DNA of 64,000 nt, from positions 2,294,001-2,358,000 of the forward strand of contig NZ_JADPZX010000001.1 in NCBI RefSeq assembly GCF_015712165.1, given 5' to 3'. Position 1 is the first letter of the stretch. Each line of letters begins with the position of its first letter. The notes under the pieces were generated by a model. That model saw nothing but the letters and a program-made list of their open reading frames with translations, did not search any database and was not told the DNA's origin. The DNA comes from Streptomyces spinoverrucosus (GTDB lineage: Bacteria; Actinomycetota; Actinomycetes; Streptomycetales; Streptomycetaceae). Below are positions 1-10,519 of the stretch, piece after piece. The translations under genes and the position numbers were made by a program.

Positions 1-95
1 GCACGGCCGGTGCGGATCGCGGCGAAGTCCTCCTTGGCGACCACGACGGCCTTCTCCATCTTCTCCTCGGCCTCGAGGAGGGTCTCTTCGATCAC
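1..95 (-). CDS. frr: Ribosome recycling factor, N-terminal part (runs off the left edge)
   Basis: RRF works with EF-G to split ribosomes after termination. The minus strand reads MIEETLLEAEEKMEKAVVVA and continues with AAIRTGRA, the RRF N-terminus with the conserved residues around the first helix of the three-helix bundle. The GTG at 95 is preferred over the adjacent GTG at 98 because GGAG lies six bases upstream of it, against three for the other. Only about 31 residues are in the window. It follows pyrH on the same strand, the usual pyrH-frr order, with a gap of about 180 bp in which I see no gene. Confidence 0.93.
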   Translation of the reverse strand, partial: MIEETLLEAEEKMEKAVVVAKEDFAAIRTGR

Positions 96-279
96 CACTT
101 GCTCCTGCGTGTCTTGAGTAGGCCCGGCTGCGGTTCCTTGGCGGCGGCGGCCGGCTGCGTCGCGTCTTCTGTCCTGCACGGTTCCCGACCGGCAGGACAT
201 TGTCCATCCCCCGACCAGGGTCCGTCCCGTCCGTCCCCCGGACAGGTGGCGTCCGGCGGACGGCGTGGCTGAAACCGGG

Positions 280-1124
<845 letters not shown>

Positions 1125-1248
1125 CCTCGTCAGATCTGCTGTCGTCCGTCACACGCGCGTGCGCGTCGGCCCACGCGGGCGACGCCGACGACTGCGGTCG
1201 ACCCTAGCGGCATTCCGCCCCGGGCCGTGCGTCGATCGCGGTACGGAC

Positions 1249-2085
1249 TCAGATGCCGACCTTGATGCGCGTGAAGCGCTTCAGGGTGACACCGGCCTCG
1301 TCCAGAACCTTCTGGACGGACTTCTTGTTGTCGAGGGCGTACGGCTGGCCGAGCAGCGTGGCGTCCTTGAAGAAGCCGTTCAGACGACCCTCGACGATCT
1401 TGGCGATCGCGGCCTCGGGCTTGCCCTCGGCGCGGGTGGTCTCCTCGGCGATACGGCGCTCGCTCTCGACGACGTCGGCCGGGACGTCCTCCTTGGAGAG
1501 GTACTTCGGCGCGAAGGCGGCGATGTGCTGCGCGATGCCCTTGGCGACCTCGGCGTTCGGCTTGTCGAACTCGACGAGGACACCGATCTGCGGGGGCAGG
1601 TCGGGCATCGTGCGGTGCATGTAGGCGAGCACGAAGCCGTCGGCGAACTGCGCGAAGCGGTCCAGGACGATCTTCTCGCCGAGGTTGGCGTTGGCCTCGT
1701 CCACGAACGCCTGGACGGTCTTGCCGGCCTCGATCTCGGAGGCGAGCAGGGCCTCCAGGTCGGCCGGGGAGGTCTTGGCGACGTGCTCGGCGATCGCCTT
1801 GGCAACGGCCTGGAACTTCTCGCCCTTGGCGACGAAGTCCGTCTCGCACTTCAGCTCGACCAGGACACCGGAGGAGTTGTCGTCGGCGATGATGGAGACC
1901 ACGGCGCCGTTCTCGGCGGAGCGGCCCTCACGCTTGGCGACGCCCTTCTGGCCCTTGATACGCAGCGCCTCGACGGCCTTCTCGACGTTGCCCTCGGCCT
2001 CGTCCAGCGCCTTCTTGCAGTCCATCATGCCGGCGCCGGTGAGCTCGCGGAGCTTCTTGACGTCGGCGGCGGTGTAGTTCGCCAT
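1249..2085 (-). CDS. tsf: Elongation factor Ts
   Basis: EF-Ts is the guanine-nucleotide exchange factor that recycles EF-Tu. The 278-aa protein starts MANYTAADVKKLRELTGAGM and continues MDCKKALDEA, the UBA-like N-terminal domain with the TGAGMMDCKKAL signature. Later it has CETDFVAK and FVLAYMH of the core subdomains. Length is normal for actinobacteria. It lies between rpsB and pyrH with hairpins on both sides. Confidence 0.97.
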   Translation of the reverse strand: MANYTAADVKKLRELTGAGMMDCKKALDEAEGNVEKAVEALRIKGQKGVAKREGRSAENGAVVSIIADDNSSGVLVELKCETDFVAKGEKFQAVAKAIAEHVAKTSPADLEALLASEIEAGKTVQAFVDEANANLGEKIVLDRFAQFADGFVLAYMHRTMPDLPPQIGVLVEFDKPNAEVAKGIAQHIAAFAPKYLSKEDVPADVVESERRIAEETTRAEGKPEAAIAKIVEGRLNGFFKDATLLGQPYALDNKKSVQKVLDEAGVTLKRFTRIKVGI

Positions 2086-2182
2086 GAGTCTGTGAATCTT
2101 TCTCGAAGTCTGGAGGATCGGAGATCTGCACGGTCCGCGATCCAGGGTGTGGGTCGCGGACGCCGCGCTGACCTACGGGTGA

Positions 2183-2219
2183 ACGGCGGGAGCGGACTTC
2201 ATGTCATTGCTCCCGCCGT
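2183..2219 (-). terminator. Perfect 11-bp inverted repeat between rpsB and tsf
   Basis: Arms 2183-2193 (ACGGCGGGAGC) and 2209-2219 (GCTCCCGCCGT) pair exactly around a 15-bp loop. The hairpin lies about 20 bp past the rpsB stop and about 100 bp before tsf. It is a probable partial terminator that would make rpsB transcripts more abundant than rpsB-tsf transcripts. Confidence 0.6.
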
Positions 2220-2238
2220 CAACGGCTGACACTGACGG

Positions 2239-3120
2239 TCAGGCCTGCTCGCCCTCGGCGGTCGGAGCGGCCTCGGCGGCGGGCGCCTCGGCAGCGGGCG
2301 CCTCAGCAGCGGGCGCCTCGGCGGCGGCCGGGGCCTCCTCGGCCTTCTTCTCGCCCTCGAGCAGGTCGCGCTCCCACTCGGCGAGCGGCTCGCCCTCGGC
2401 CTTCTCGCCCTTGCCCTCGCCGGCACCACCGGAGCGGGCGATCAGGCCCTCGGCGACGGCGTCGGCGATCACGCGGGTGAGCAGGGTGACGGAGCGGATC
2501 GCGTCGTCGTTGCCCGGGATCTTGTAGTCGACCTCGTCCGGGTCACAGTTGGTGTCGAGGATGGCGACGACCGGGATGTTCAGCTTCCGGGCCTCACCGA
2601 CAGCAATGTGCTCCTTCTTGGTGTCCACGATCCAGACGGCGCTGGGCACCTTCTGCATCTCGCGGATACCGCCGAGGGTCTTCTCCAGCTTGGCCTTCTC
2701 GCGGGAGAGGACCAGGAGCTCCTTCTTGGTCAGACCGGAGGACGCGACGTCCTCGAAGTCGATCTGCTCGAGCTCCTTCAGGCGCTGCAGACGCTTGTAG
2801 ACGGTCGAGAAGTTGGTGAGCATGCCGCCCAGCCAGCGCTGGTTGACGTAGGGCATGCCGACGCGGGTGGCCTGCTCGGCGATGGCCTCCTGCGCCTGCT
2901 TCTTCGTGCCGACGAACATGACCGTGCCGCCGTGGGCGACGGTCTCCTTGACGAACTCGTAGGCGCGGTCGATGTACGACAGCGACTGGAGCAGGTCGAT
3001 GATGTAGATGCCGTTGCGCTCGGTGAAGATGAAGCGCTTCATCTTCGGGTTCCAGCGACGGGTCTGGTGACCGAAGTGGACGCCGCTTTCCAGCAGCTCC
3101 CGCATCGTGACGACGGCCAT
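2239..3120 (-). CDS. rpsB: 30S ribosomal protein S2
   Basis: S2 joins the small subunit late and helps anchor S1 or the mRNA near the platform. The 293-aa protein begins [20 protein letters not shown], followed by RRWNPKM, the S2 signature; NFSTVYKRL and [13 protein letters not shown] follow. The C-terminus is a long Ala/Glu-rich low-complexity tail with repeats of the type AAEAP, as in other Streptomyces S2 proteins. The frame stays open upstream, but ATG 3120 has AAGGAG nine bases before it and matches the family start. Confidence 0.97.
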   Translation of the reverse strand: MAVVTMRELLESGVHFGHQTRRWNPKMKRFIFTERNGIYIIDLLQSLSYIDRAYEFVKETVAHGGTVMFVGTKKQAQEAIAEQATRVGMPYVNQRWLGGMLTNFSTVYKRLQRLKELEQIDFEDVASSGLTKKELLVLSREKAKLEKTLGGIREMQKVPSAVWIVDTKKEHIAVGEARKLNIPVVAILDTNCDPDEVDYKIPGNDDAIRSVTLLTRVIADAVAEGLIARSGGAGEGKGEKAEGEPLAEWERDLLEGEKKAEEAPAAAEAPAAEAPAAEAPAAEAAPTAEGEQA

Positions 3121-3394
3121 GGCCGTACTCTCCTTGAGTTTCTCGGTTGTGCCGCGGATGCCGGACGGCTCCCGCGCCTGACGCCCACGTGCGCCGTGCC
3201 ACGAAGGACCGAGGGGCGCTGATACGGACCGTCTCCGGTGGCCGTATCGGGGCGTGCGAAGTCGACCCGGTGACCCGGATCGCCACCAGAAGTGTACGGG
3301 ACGGTCGACCCCCCGGGTGACGCCGCTGTCCACAACCCGTCAGTACTCCACAGGCTCGGGCCGGGATCGCTGCTGGTACGGCACGGTTCGGTCC

Positions 3395-3982
3395 ATGCGA
3401 GCGAAGCGATGCGCACGAGTGACGTGGGCGCTGCTGCTGGCGGTGGCGCCGGTGGCCCTGACCCCTGCGGCCGACGCGGCCGATCCACCGGCGCCGGCCC
3501 CGACGAGGTCGGAGGCCCCGGTACCGGTGATCGGCCGCACCTGGCCGGTCGGCTCACGTCCCACGGTCCTACGTGGCTGGGAACCGCCGGCGACGCGCTA
3601 CGGCCGCGGCCACCGAGGCGTGGACCTGGCGGCCCCACCCGGAACTCCAGTACGAGCGATCGCCCCGGGCCGTGTCTCGTACGCGGGCCGGGTGGCCGGG
3701 AAGGGCGTGGTGTCGGTGGAGCTCACGGGAACGGGTGACCCACCCCTGCGGACGACGTACGAGCCCGTACGGGCGTCGGTGCGGAAGGGCGACGAGGTCG
3801 AGGCCGGCGAGGTGATCGGCAGGGTGGAACCAGGTGGCTCCCACTGCACGGCCCCGTGCCTGCACTGGGGCCTACGGAGAGGCGAGACGTACGTGGACCC
3901 ACTGTCCCTGCTGCCACCATGGCTCCTACGAACGGGCCCGTCCCGCCTCCTGCCGGTACTGGGGGTACCACTGCCGCCGTAA
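3395..3982 (+). CDS. Secreted M23 (LytM/Gly-Gly endopeptidase-like) peptidase family protein
   Basis: The 195-aa protein has a positively charged N-terminus, a hydrophobic stretch and a likely signal-peptidase site after ADA (about residue 29), so it should be exported. A single LytM domain follows, with GRGHRGVDLAAP supplying the His and Asp zinc ligands of the HxxxD motif. The second motif reads CLHWGLR. Family members normally have HxH here, and the first, catalytic His is Cys, so peptidase activity is uncertain; cell-wall binding or a modified activity is possible. It is divergent from rpsB. The frame is open upstream, but ATG 3395 places the signal peptide correctly. Confidence 0.85.
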   Translation: MRAKRCARVTWALLLAVAPVALTPAADAADPPAPAPTRSEAPVPVIGRTWPVGSRPTVLRGWEPPATRYGRGHRGVDLAAPPGTPVRAIAPGRVSYAGRVAGKGVVSVELTGTGDPPLRTTYEPVRASVRKGDEVEAGEVIGRVEPGGSHCTAPCLHWGLRRGETYVDPLSLLPPWLLRTGPSRLLPVLGVPLPP

Positions 3983-4017
3983 CTGGGGGCGCCTCTGCAC
4001 CGCGGTAAGCGCAAACT

Positions 4018-4400
4018 GTGACGCCAACCAAACCGCCCATCCAGCCGCGCGCAACCGCCCCGCCGGAACCCGCACAAACTGTGACGCCAGCCCGCCCATC
4101 CAGCCGCGCACAAGCACCCCGCCAGAACCCCCACAAACCGTGACGCCAGCCCGCCCGCCCAGCCGCGCACAAGCACCCCGCCAGAACCCCCACAAACCGT
4201 GACGCCAACCCGCCCGCCCAGCCGCGCACAAGCACCCCGCCAGAACCCCCACAAACCGTGACGCCAACCCGCCCGCCCAGCCGCGCACAAGCACCCCGCC
4301 AGAACCCCCACAAACCGTGACGCCAACCCGCCCGCCCAGCCGCGCACAAGCACCCCGCCAGAACCCGCACGAACAGCGACGCCAGCCCCGCCCGTCCAGC
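4018..4400. repeat. 59-bp tandem repeat array (minisatellite) between convergent genes
   Basis: The motif GTGACGCCA recurs at 4018, 4081, 4140, 4199, 4258 and 4317, and as GCGACGCCA at 4376. Spacing is 63 bp once and then exactly 59 bp. The units at 4199 and 4258 are identical and the edge units are degenerate. Each unit ends ACAAACC or similar and contains GCACAAGCACCCCGCC. The period is not a multiple of three, so long open frames through it are artefacts of the repeat. It occupies most of the gene-free stretch 3983-4609 between the M23 gene and the tetR gene. Confidence 0.92.
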
Positions 4401-4455
4401 CGCGGGCAGTCGTGCCGCTGGGGCGGCACGGGTGGGCGCGGGCGGCACCCCGTCA

Positions 4456-4610
4456 GCGCCGGGCCACGCGACCACCCCGGCCGACCCTGACCGGCGCCGG
4501 GCCGCGCGACACACCCCCGCCGACCCTGACCGGCGCCGGGCCACGCGCCCCACCCCGGGCCGGCCCTGACCGGCGCTGAGCCGTGTACGCCGCTGACCCC
4601 GGCCGAACCT
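4456..4610. repeat. Imperfect 38-40-bp repeat next to the 59-bp array
   Basis: GCGCCGGGCC-type blocks start at 4456, 4494 and 4533, with a variant at 4573. The units share GACCCTGACCGGCGCCG. It is a second repeat family filling the rest of the gap up to the tetR stop. Its role is unknown; many G+C-rich hairpins could form. Confidence 0.7.
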
Positions 4611-5188
4611 CAGCCGCGGACGCCCCTCAGCACCATCCCCACGGCAGCCTCAGTCACAGCCGAAGGCTCCTCCACCCCCAGCTCGATCCGCCGTACGGCC
4701 GAGTCCACAACCCCCTGCACCAGCATCGCCGCCAGCCGCGGCTCCGCATGCCCCAGCTCCCGCAGCGCCTCCACGATCATCGCCACGAGCCCACCATGCG
4801 CCGCCCGGATCTTCTCCCTGGCCCCGGCGTCCAGCTCACTCGCGGAGATCGCCACGACAGCCCGATGCCGCCGGTCCCCCACCAACGCGAGCTGTGCCCG
4901 CACATACGCCTCGACCTTGCCCTCGGCACCGTCCACCGCGGCCATCGCCGCCTCGACCTCCGCCGCCCAGACCGGGAAGTCGACCTCGCACAGCTCCTCG
5001 ACCACGGCGGCCCGCGACCGGAAGTACTCGTACACGGACGACCGCGCGAGCCCCGTCCGCTCGGCGAGGGCCGGGAAGGTCAGCGCCTCCGTCCCGCCCT
5101 CGGACAACAGGGAACGAGCCGCGTCCAGCAGGGCGGCTCGCTGCATCGACCGGTGCTCGGCCACGGAGGCCGCTCGAATCCTAGGCAC
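4610..5188 (-). CDS. TetR-family transcriptional regulator
   Basis: This 192-aa protein has an N-terminal TetR helix-turn-helix: LLDAARSLLSEGG, then LAERTGLARSSVYEYFRSRA with the characteristic Y-x-YF recognition helix. The C-terminal ligand-binding part is all-helical and not diagnostic. The ligand and targets are unknown. GTG 5188 (MPRIRAASVAEHRSMQRAAL) is preferred to the more distal GTG because the longer N-terminus is not TetR-like; no strong ribosome binding site is visible for either. It lies between the repeat arrays and whiG. Confidence 0.85.
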   Translation of the reverse strand: MPRIRAASVAEHRSMQRAALLDAARSLLSEGGTEALTFPALAERTGLARSSVYEYFRSRAAVVEELCEVDFPVWAAEVEAAMAAVDGAEGKVEAYVRAQLALVGDRRHRAVVAISASELDAGAREKIRAAHGGLVAMIVEALRELGHAEPRLAAMLVQGVVDSAVRRIELGVEEPSAVTEAAVGMVLRGVRG

Positions 5189-5258
5189 GCCGACCACTTT
5201 ACGGACGCACCACCCCGGACGGGAGTGCAGCACACCAGCTCGTCGGCATTCGACCAGG

Positions 5259-6101
5259 TCAACGACCGAAGCCGGCCAGTTTCGCCCGCAACTGAAGCAC
5301 GGACTTGGTGTGGATCTGACTCACCCGGCTCTCGGTCACCCCCAGCACATTGCCGATCTCGGCGAGCGTGAGCCCCTCGTAGTAGTACAGCGTGACCACC
5401 GTCTTCTCCCGCTCGGGCAACGTGTTGATCGCCCGCGCCAGAAACCGCCGCAGCTCCCGGTCCTCGGCCACCTCCACCGGATTGTCGGCGGCGGTGTCCT
5501 CCAGCGTGTCCATGACGCTCAGTCCGTCGCCGCCGTCGCCCCCGACGTGCAGCAGTTCCTCCAGCGCCACCACGTTGGCCAGCGACAACTGGCTGAAAAC
5601 GGCGTGCAGTTCATCCACCGCGATGCCCAGCTCGGCGGCCACCTCCCCCTCGGTCGGCGTCCGCCGCAACCGCGCCTCCAGCGTCGCGTACGCCCGCTCC
5701 ACGTTCCGCGCCTTCTGCCGCACCGACCGCGGGATCCAGTCCAGCGCCCGCAGCTCGTCGATCATCGCGCCCCGGATCCGCGTGATCGCGTACGTCTCGA
5801 ACTTGATCTCCCGGTCGATGTCGAACTTCTCGATCGCGTCGATCAGCCCGAACACCCCCGACGACACGAAGTCCGCCTGCTCCACATTGGGCGGCAGCCC
5901 CACGCTCACCCGCCCGGCCACGTATTTCACCAGCGGCGAGTAGTGCAGAATCAGCTGCTCCCGCAGCCGCTCGTCCCCCGTCTCCTTGTACGACCGCCAG
6001 AGCTCGTCGAGCGTCGACGGAGCGGGCGGCCGATCGCTGCCACCGTCGCGGGCGGCTGGGGGGATCGCCGCCCGGTCGGACCCGGAGGTGTGCTGGGGCA
6101 T
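5259..6101 (-). CDS. whiG: Sporulation RNA polymerase sigma factor WhiG
   Basis: WhiG is a flagellar-class sigma factor (FliA family) that starts spore formation in Streptomyces aerial hyphae; in model species it is held by the anti-sigma factor RsiG with cyclic di-GMP. The 280-aa protein shows region 2 ([20 protein letters not shown] and [19 protein letters not shown]), region 3 ([16 protein letters not shown]) and region 4 ([20 protein letters not shown], then [10 protein letters not shown]). ATG 6101 gives the family N-terminus and has AAGG upstream. The 269 bp between dprA and whiG contain no gene and presumably hold the promoter. Confidence 0.96.
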   Translation of the reverse strand: MPQHTSGSDRAAIPPAARDGGSDRPPAPSTLDELWRSYKETGDERLREQLILHYSPLVKYVAGRVSVGLPPNVEQADFVSSGVFGLIDAIEKFDIDREIKFETYAITRIRGAMIDELRALDWIPRSVRQKARNVERAYATLEARLRRTPTEGEVAAELGIAVDELHAVFSQLSLANVVALEELLHVGGDGGDGLSVMDTLEDTAADNPVEVAEDRELRRFLARAINTLPEREKTVVTLYYYEGLTLAEIGNVLGVTESRVSQIHTKSVLQLRAKLAGFGR

Positions 6102-6370
6102 TCGTCGCCTTGTGCCGTTCTGCCGTGAAGGGTGGTACTGGGTGAGCTGTCGCTCTGGTGTCGAGTTGCCGGACTGTGTCGGGATCCTCGTGAGCGTAGC
6201 GTGACTGAAGAGTCGCGGTGTGCGAAGGACGGGCCGGGCACCGTGCGCAGAAACGTTCCACGGAGCGCTCCACCGGGTCATGACGGTCGCTCTCCGTGAC
6301 CGCCATGGCCCGCCAACTGCCGGATTTCCCAAGGGCATCGGGATTCCCCCGGACGGCCGAACACGCTCGG

Positions 6371-7516
6371 TCAACATCCGTCCCGCCCGCCACGAAGGGA
6401 GATCATCGCCTGGCGTGTCAACTTCCAGCCGTCGCCGTGTCGTTCGACGTAACCAAGTGCCCGGAGTTCGTACAGCCTCGCGATCGCGTCGTCCTCGGTC
6501 GTCGGCGCGCCCCGCGCGATCTCCTCCGGGGTGGCGGTCCCGCGCGCCGGCAACGCGGCCAGAACGTGCCGGGTGCCGGGCGCCAGCAGGTCGCGCGGCA
6601 GCACCGGCCCGCGCCGGACGGGGGCCAGCTCCCCCATGTCGCCGACCAGCTCGACGACCTCGGCCGCGTCGGTGACCAGCGTCGCCTCCCCGCGCAGCAG
6701 CTCGTGCACCCCGGCCGACTGCGCGCTGGTGGCCGGCCCGGGCACGCCCATGGTGTGTCGGCGCAGCCGCTGTGCCGCTCGGGCGGTGACGAGCGAGCCG
6801 CTGCGGAGTGCGGCCTCGACGACCACGGTTCCCCTGGTCAGCGCGGCGATCACGCGGTTGCGCACGATGAACCGGCTGGGCGTCGGATGATCACCCGGCG
6901 GCAGCTCGCCCACCACCAACCCCTGCTCGGCGATTCTGCCGATCAGCTGCACGTGCCCGCGTGGATAGGGCCGGTCGACGCCACAGGCCAGCACGGCGAC
7001 GGTGGCACCGCCGGCGCCGAGAGCACCTCGATGGGCGGCGCCGTCGACGCCGTAGGCACCGCCGGAGACGACCACCCAGCCCCGCTCGGCGAGGCCGGCG
7101 GCGAGGTTGACGGCCATATGGGCTCCGTACTCGGTACAGGCCCGGGCTCCCACGACGGCGACGGACCGAAGCGCCCACATCCGCAGACTGGCCCGCCCCC
7201 GCACCCAGAGCCCCAGCGGCCGGCCGTCGCCCAGGTCGTCGAGCTGTCCGGGCCACTCGGCCTGCCCCGGGCACACGAACCGCACCCCGGCATCCCGAGC
7301 CACCACGAGATCCCGCTCCGGCTCGGCCCTCCGGGCCCGCGCCCGCAACCCGGCCCACCGCTTCTCACTCACCCCCACCAACGGCACCCCGTCTCCCCGC
7401 AACCGCCGCACCACCTCACCGACCCCCAACTCCCGCACCCACCGCCCGGCGACCTCGTCACCGGGCTCGAGCACACGGGTGAGGAAGATCCGACCGAGCA
7501 GCTCGTCGTCCGTCAC
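6371..7516 (-). CDS. dprA: DNA-processing protein DprA
   Basis: DprA binds incoming single-stranded DNA and loads RecA during transformation; in Streptomyces its role is less clear. The 381-aa protein has the extended Rossmann core: [32 protein letters not shown], then [20 protein letters not shown] and [12 protein letters not shown]-terminal winged-helix-like segment follows. The start is GTG 7516, whose last two bases begin the yifB stop (GTGA), so dprA is translationally coupled to yifB. Confidence 0.93.
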   Translation of the reverse strand: MTDDELLGRIFLTRVLEPGDEVAGRWVRELGVGEVVRRLRGDGVPLVGVSEKRWAGLRARARRAEPERDLVVARDAGVRFVCPGQAEWPGQLDDLGDGRPLGLWVRGRASLRMWALRSVAVVGARACTEYGAHMAVNLAAGLAERGWVVVSGGAYGVDGAAHRGALGAGGATVAVLACGVDRPYPRGHVQLIGRIAEQGLVVGELPPGDHPTPSRFIVRNRVIAALTRGTVVVEAALRSGSLVTARAAQRLRRHTMGVPGPATSAQSAGVHELLRGEATLVTDAAEVVELVGDMGELAPVRRGPVLPRDLLAPGTRHVLAALPARGTATPEEIARGAPTTEDDAIARLYELRALGYVERHGDGWKLTRQAMISLRGGRDGC

Positions 7517-9138
7517 GTCAGCGCCCCGATGGCCATCGGCACTCCGCGCGGAACGCCGGTGCGCAGTTGCAGCGCCAGGGCCACGTCCGTGGCGTCGGGC
7601 CGGTCGTGCCCCACGAGGTCAGCCACCGTCCAGGCGACCCGCAGGACCCGGTCGAGACCGCGAGCCGTGAGCACGCCCCGCTCCAGATTGCGTTCCGCCT
7701 CGTCCATCGCGCCGATCTCGGCGTACCAGCGGCTGCGCAGCTCCCGGCCGGGCACCTGGCTGTTGGTCCGCCACGGGGTGCCCGCGAGGCGCGCCGCCGC
7801 CCGTTCCCGCGCCGCGCGCACCCGTTCGGCGACTGCCGCTGTGGGTTCGCCACGCGCCCCGCGGTCGGTGAGCTCGGCCCGCGTGACGCGATCCACCTCG
7901 ACGCGGAGGTCGACGCGGTCCAGGAGCGGTCCCGACAGCCGGGCCTGGTAGCGGCGGATCGCCGAGGGCGGGCACTCGCACAGGTCGTCCCGCTGGGAGA
8001 AGCGCCCGCACGGGCAGGGGTTGGCGGCGAGCACCATCAGGAACTTCGCCGGGTAGCGCACCACGCCCGCGCTGCGGGCGATCACGACATGTCCCGCCTC
8101 CAGGGGTTGCCGCAGGGCGTCGAGGGCCTGGGTGCTGAACTCCGGCGTCTCGTCGAGGAACAGCACCCCGCGGTGGGACAGCGACGCCGCGCCGGGCCGG
8201 GCGATTCCGGCACCCCCGCCGACGAGCGCCTGCATGGTGGCCGAGTGGTGCGGGGCGCAGTACGGGGCGACGTCGATCAGCGGCTTGCCGGGCGGCAGCA
8301 GCCCGGCCACCGAGTGCACCGCCGTGACCTCCAGCGACTCCTCGCGGGTGAGCCGGGGCAGGATCCCCGGCAGCCGCTCCGCGAGCATCGTCTTACCGGC
8401 GCCGGGCGGACCCTCCAGGAACAGGTGATGTCCGCCGGCCGCGGCGACCTCGACCGCCGTACGCGCCGAGATCTGGCCCACGACGTCGGCCAGGTCGTGT
8501 CCGTGGTCGTGCTGGGCGGCTCCGACGCTGTGCATGCCCGTGGCCGAGCCGGTCCCGGGCACGCGCAGCCCGGCAAGCAGCGGATCGGGGCGCCCGTGCG
8601 CGTCGGGTTCCTCCTCGGGCACGGGCTCGTCCGCCAGGACGGCGATCAGCTGGCGCAGACTGCGGACGCCCAGCACGGACACCCCCGGGACCAGCGACGC
8701 CTCGGCGGCCGCGCACTCGGGCACGACCACCTGCTCATAGCCCGCGTCCGCCGCTGCCAGCACCGCCGGCAGGATGCCGCGCACCGGCCGTACTCGTCCG
8801 TCCAGGCCGAGCTCTCCGATCATCACGATGTCGGCGAGCACGCGCGGATCGATCCGCTCACTGGCCCCCAGCACCGCGCAGGCGACGGCCAGGTCGAACC
8901 CACTGCCGGCCTTCGGTACGGACGCCGGACTGAGCCCGACGGTGAGTTTCTTCTGCGGCCATTCGGCCCCCGAGTTCACCACAGCCGCCCGCACCCGATC
9001 CCGGCTCTCGGTCAGGCTCTTGTCCGGCAACCCCACCAGCGTGAACGCGGCGACGCCCGGCTCCAGGTCGGCCTGGACCTCCACCACCACGCCCTCGACC
9101 CCGACGAGGGCGACGGAGCACGTACGTGCGAAGCCCAT
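7513..9138 (-). CDS. YifB/ComM family Mg-chelatase-like AAA+ ATPase
   Basis: ComM-type proteins are hexameric AAA+ helicases that promote branch migration during recombination of transformed DNA. The 541-aa protein has an N-terminal Lon-like ChlI domain (SVALVGVEGVVVEVQ), a central ATPase with Walker A GPPGAGKT and Walker B GVLFLDE, a zinc-binding cluster CPCGRFSQRDDLCECP, and a C-terminal Mg-chelatase domain. It overlaps dprA by four bases and starts one base after the yraN stop, forming a yraN-yifB-dprA unit. A fragment of a diverged homologue lies at 42490-42616. Confidence 0.95.
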   Translation of the reverse strand: MGFARTCSVALVGVEGVVVEVQADLEPGVAAFTLVGLPDKSLTESRDRVRAAVVNSGAEWPQKKLTVGLSPASVPKAGSGFDLAVACAVLGASERIDPRVLADIVMIGELGLDGRVRPVRGILPAVLAAADAGYEQVVVPECAAAEASLVPGVSVLGVRSLRQLIAVLADEPVPEEEPDAHGRPDPLLAGLRVPGTGSATGMHSVGAAQHDHGHDLADVVGQISARTAVEVAAAGGHHLFLEGPPGAGKTMLAERLPGILPRLTREESLEVTAVHSVAGLLPPGKPLIDVAPYCAPHHSATMQALVGGGAGIARPGAASLSHRGVLFLDETPEFSTQALDALRQPLEAGHVVIARSAGVVRYPAKFLMVLAANPCPCGRFSQRDDLCECPPSAIRRYQARLSGPLLDRVDLRVEVDRVTRAELTDRGARGEPTAAVAERVRAARERAAARLAGTPWRTNSQVPGRELRSRWYAEIGAMDEAERNLERGVLTARGLDRVLRVAWTVADLVGHDRPDATDVALALQLRTGVPRGVPMAIGALT

Positions 9139-9139
9139 C

Positions 9140-9502
9140 TCAGGCCACCCCCCGCGCGTGCTCGACCACGGGCGCGCCCCGGTCGGGCAGGACGACGCCG
9201 ATCAGGTCGATGCGGACGCCGCCCGGTGGTGCCCCTCCCTGGGCGTGGATCCAGCGCTCGGCGAGGCCGCGCAGTCGCTCGGCCTTCTCCTGCCGCACCG
9301 CGGCCATCGGATGCTGGAAGCGGCCCGCCCGGCGTGTCTTCACCTCGCAGACGACCAGGACGTCCCCGTCCCGCGCCACGATGTCGATCTCACCGGTCCT
9401 GCCACAGCGCCAGTTGCGCTGCAGGACCGTCATACCGGCCGCCACCAGCCGTCGGGCGGCCAGTTCCTCGCCGTACCTGCCGAGTGCGTCTCGTGCGTTC
9501 AT
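9140..9502 (-). CDS. YraN/UPF0102 family endonuclease-fold protein
   Basis: YraN proteins carry a restriction-endonuclease-like fold. This 120-aa copy has the conserved E ([12 protein letters not shown]), the [19 protein letters not shown] core (Asp and E-x-K of the nuclease fold) and VRIDLIGV near the end. ATG 9502 is chosen because an excellent GGAGGAGGTG lies just upstream; an earlier in-frame start would add ten glycine-rich residues. The next gene, yifB, begins one base after this stop. Confidence 0.9.
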   Translation of the reverse strand: MNARDALGRYGEELAARRLVAAGMTVLQRNWRCGRTGEIDIVARDGDVLVVCEVKTRRAGRFQHPMAAVRQEKAERLRGLAERWIHAQGGAPPGGVRIDLIGVVLPDRGAPVVEHARGVA

Positions 9503-9632
9503 GTCGGCACCTCCTCCGGCGCCAACGGTCACGCATCCATCACCAAGAAGTGGATCTTGGTGGGCTACTCAGCGGTTGTGGACAACTTCGTCACCCACAC
9601 GAGCGACGGAAGCCGAGCCCACCTCCGACTCA

Positions 9633-9941
9633 TCACCCACCCGGCAGCTCCAGGTCGCTCTTGTTCAGCTCCTCGATGTTCACGTCCTTGAACGTCAGGA
9701 CACGCACCTGCTTCACGAACCGAGCCGGCCGGTACATGTCCCACACCCAGGCGTCCGCCATGGACACCTCGAAGAACACCTCACCCTGGACCGAGTGCAC
9801 CTGCATCTCGTAGTCGTTGGTCAGGTAGAAGCGCCGCTCGGTCTCGATCACATATTTGAACAGACCGACGACATCGCGGTACTCCCGGTAGAGCTTGAGC
9901 TCCATCTCGGTCTCGTACTTTTCGAGGTCCTCGGCGCTCAT
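9633..9941 (-). CDS. DUF2469 family protein
   Basis: This is a small acidic protein (102 aa) found throughout actinobacteria and of unknown function. It starts MSAEDLEKYETEMELKLYRE and contains ERRFYLTNDYEM and DAWVWDMYRPARFV, all hallmarks of DUF2469. GGGG precedes the ATG at a suitable distance. The position between a nudix gene and yraN is the usual one in Streptomyces. Confidence 0.92.
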   Translation of the reverse strand: MSAEDLEKYETEMELKLYREYRDVVGLFKYVIETERRFYLTNDYEMQVHSVQGEVFFEVSMADAWVWDMYRPARFVKQVRVLTFKDVNIEELNKSDLELPGG

Positions 9942-9997
9942 GGCATGTTCCCCTTCAGCCGTGCGATCCCACCATTGTGCGCCAGTCCCGTGAGCCC

Positions 9998-10519
9998 CTA
10001 GACGATTTCCGTGTCAAGGATCTCGGGCCTGGCGGGGGGACCTTCGTCGAGCAGCCTGCGCAGCAGCTCGGCGAGTCTGGTCGGATACACCGTCTCATGA
10101 GCCAGGGTCAGTTCCTCACACGTCCACCACCGGGCTCCCACGACGCTGCGTCGCTCCAGCTCGGTCAGGGCGACGGCCTCCGTCACCGTCTGGGTGGTAC
10201 GGGCCAGGTAGTACCACTCGTCCTGGTCCCAGCGGCGGCCGGCGAACGGGAAGGAACACATCCGCCGCCACAGCACCGGACCGAGCTGGACCTCTGTGAT
10301 TCCGGTCTCCTCCGCGAGTTCCCGCAGCGCGGCCTCCTCACGGGTCTCATCGCCCTCCAGTCCGCCGCCCGGCGTGAACCACCAGTCGTCCGCCGGATCG
10401 TCCGGCTCGTGGCCGTGCAGCAGCAGGATCCGGTCGGCCGGGTCGAGCAGCACGACCCGCGCCACCTTGCGCGCACGGTCGCCGTCGAGCTCGTACCCCT
10501 CCGTCGCCTCAGCGGGCAC
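9998..10519 (-). CDS. NUDIX hydrolase
   Basis: The 173-aa protein contains a complete Nudix box: GGLEGDETREEAAL followed by RELAEETGI, matching G-x5-E-x7-REUxEExGU, so Mg-dependent cleavage of a nucleoside-diphosphate-X substrate is expected. The substrate cannot be read from sequence. GTG 10519 overlaps the end of sipZ by 11 bases, suggesting coupling; an earlier start 60 bp upstream is possible but would lie entirely inside sipZ. Confidence 0.87.
   Translation of the reverse strand: MPAEATEGYELDGDRARKVARVVLLDPADRILLLHGHEPDDPADDWWFTPGGGLEGDETREEAALRELAEETGITEVQLGPVLWRRMCSFPFAGRRWDQDEWYYLARTTQTVTEAVALTELERRSVVGARWWTCEELTLAHETVYPTRLAELLRRLLDEGPPARPEILDTEIV

Noticed and set aside
4018..4400. 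CRISPR array
   Set aside because: Units are 59-bp contiguous tandem copies without variable spacers, and no cas genes are nearby.
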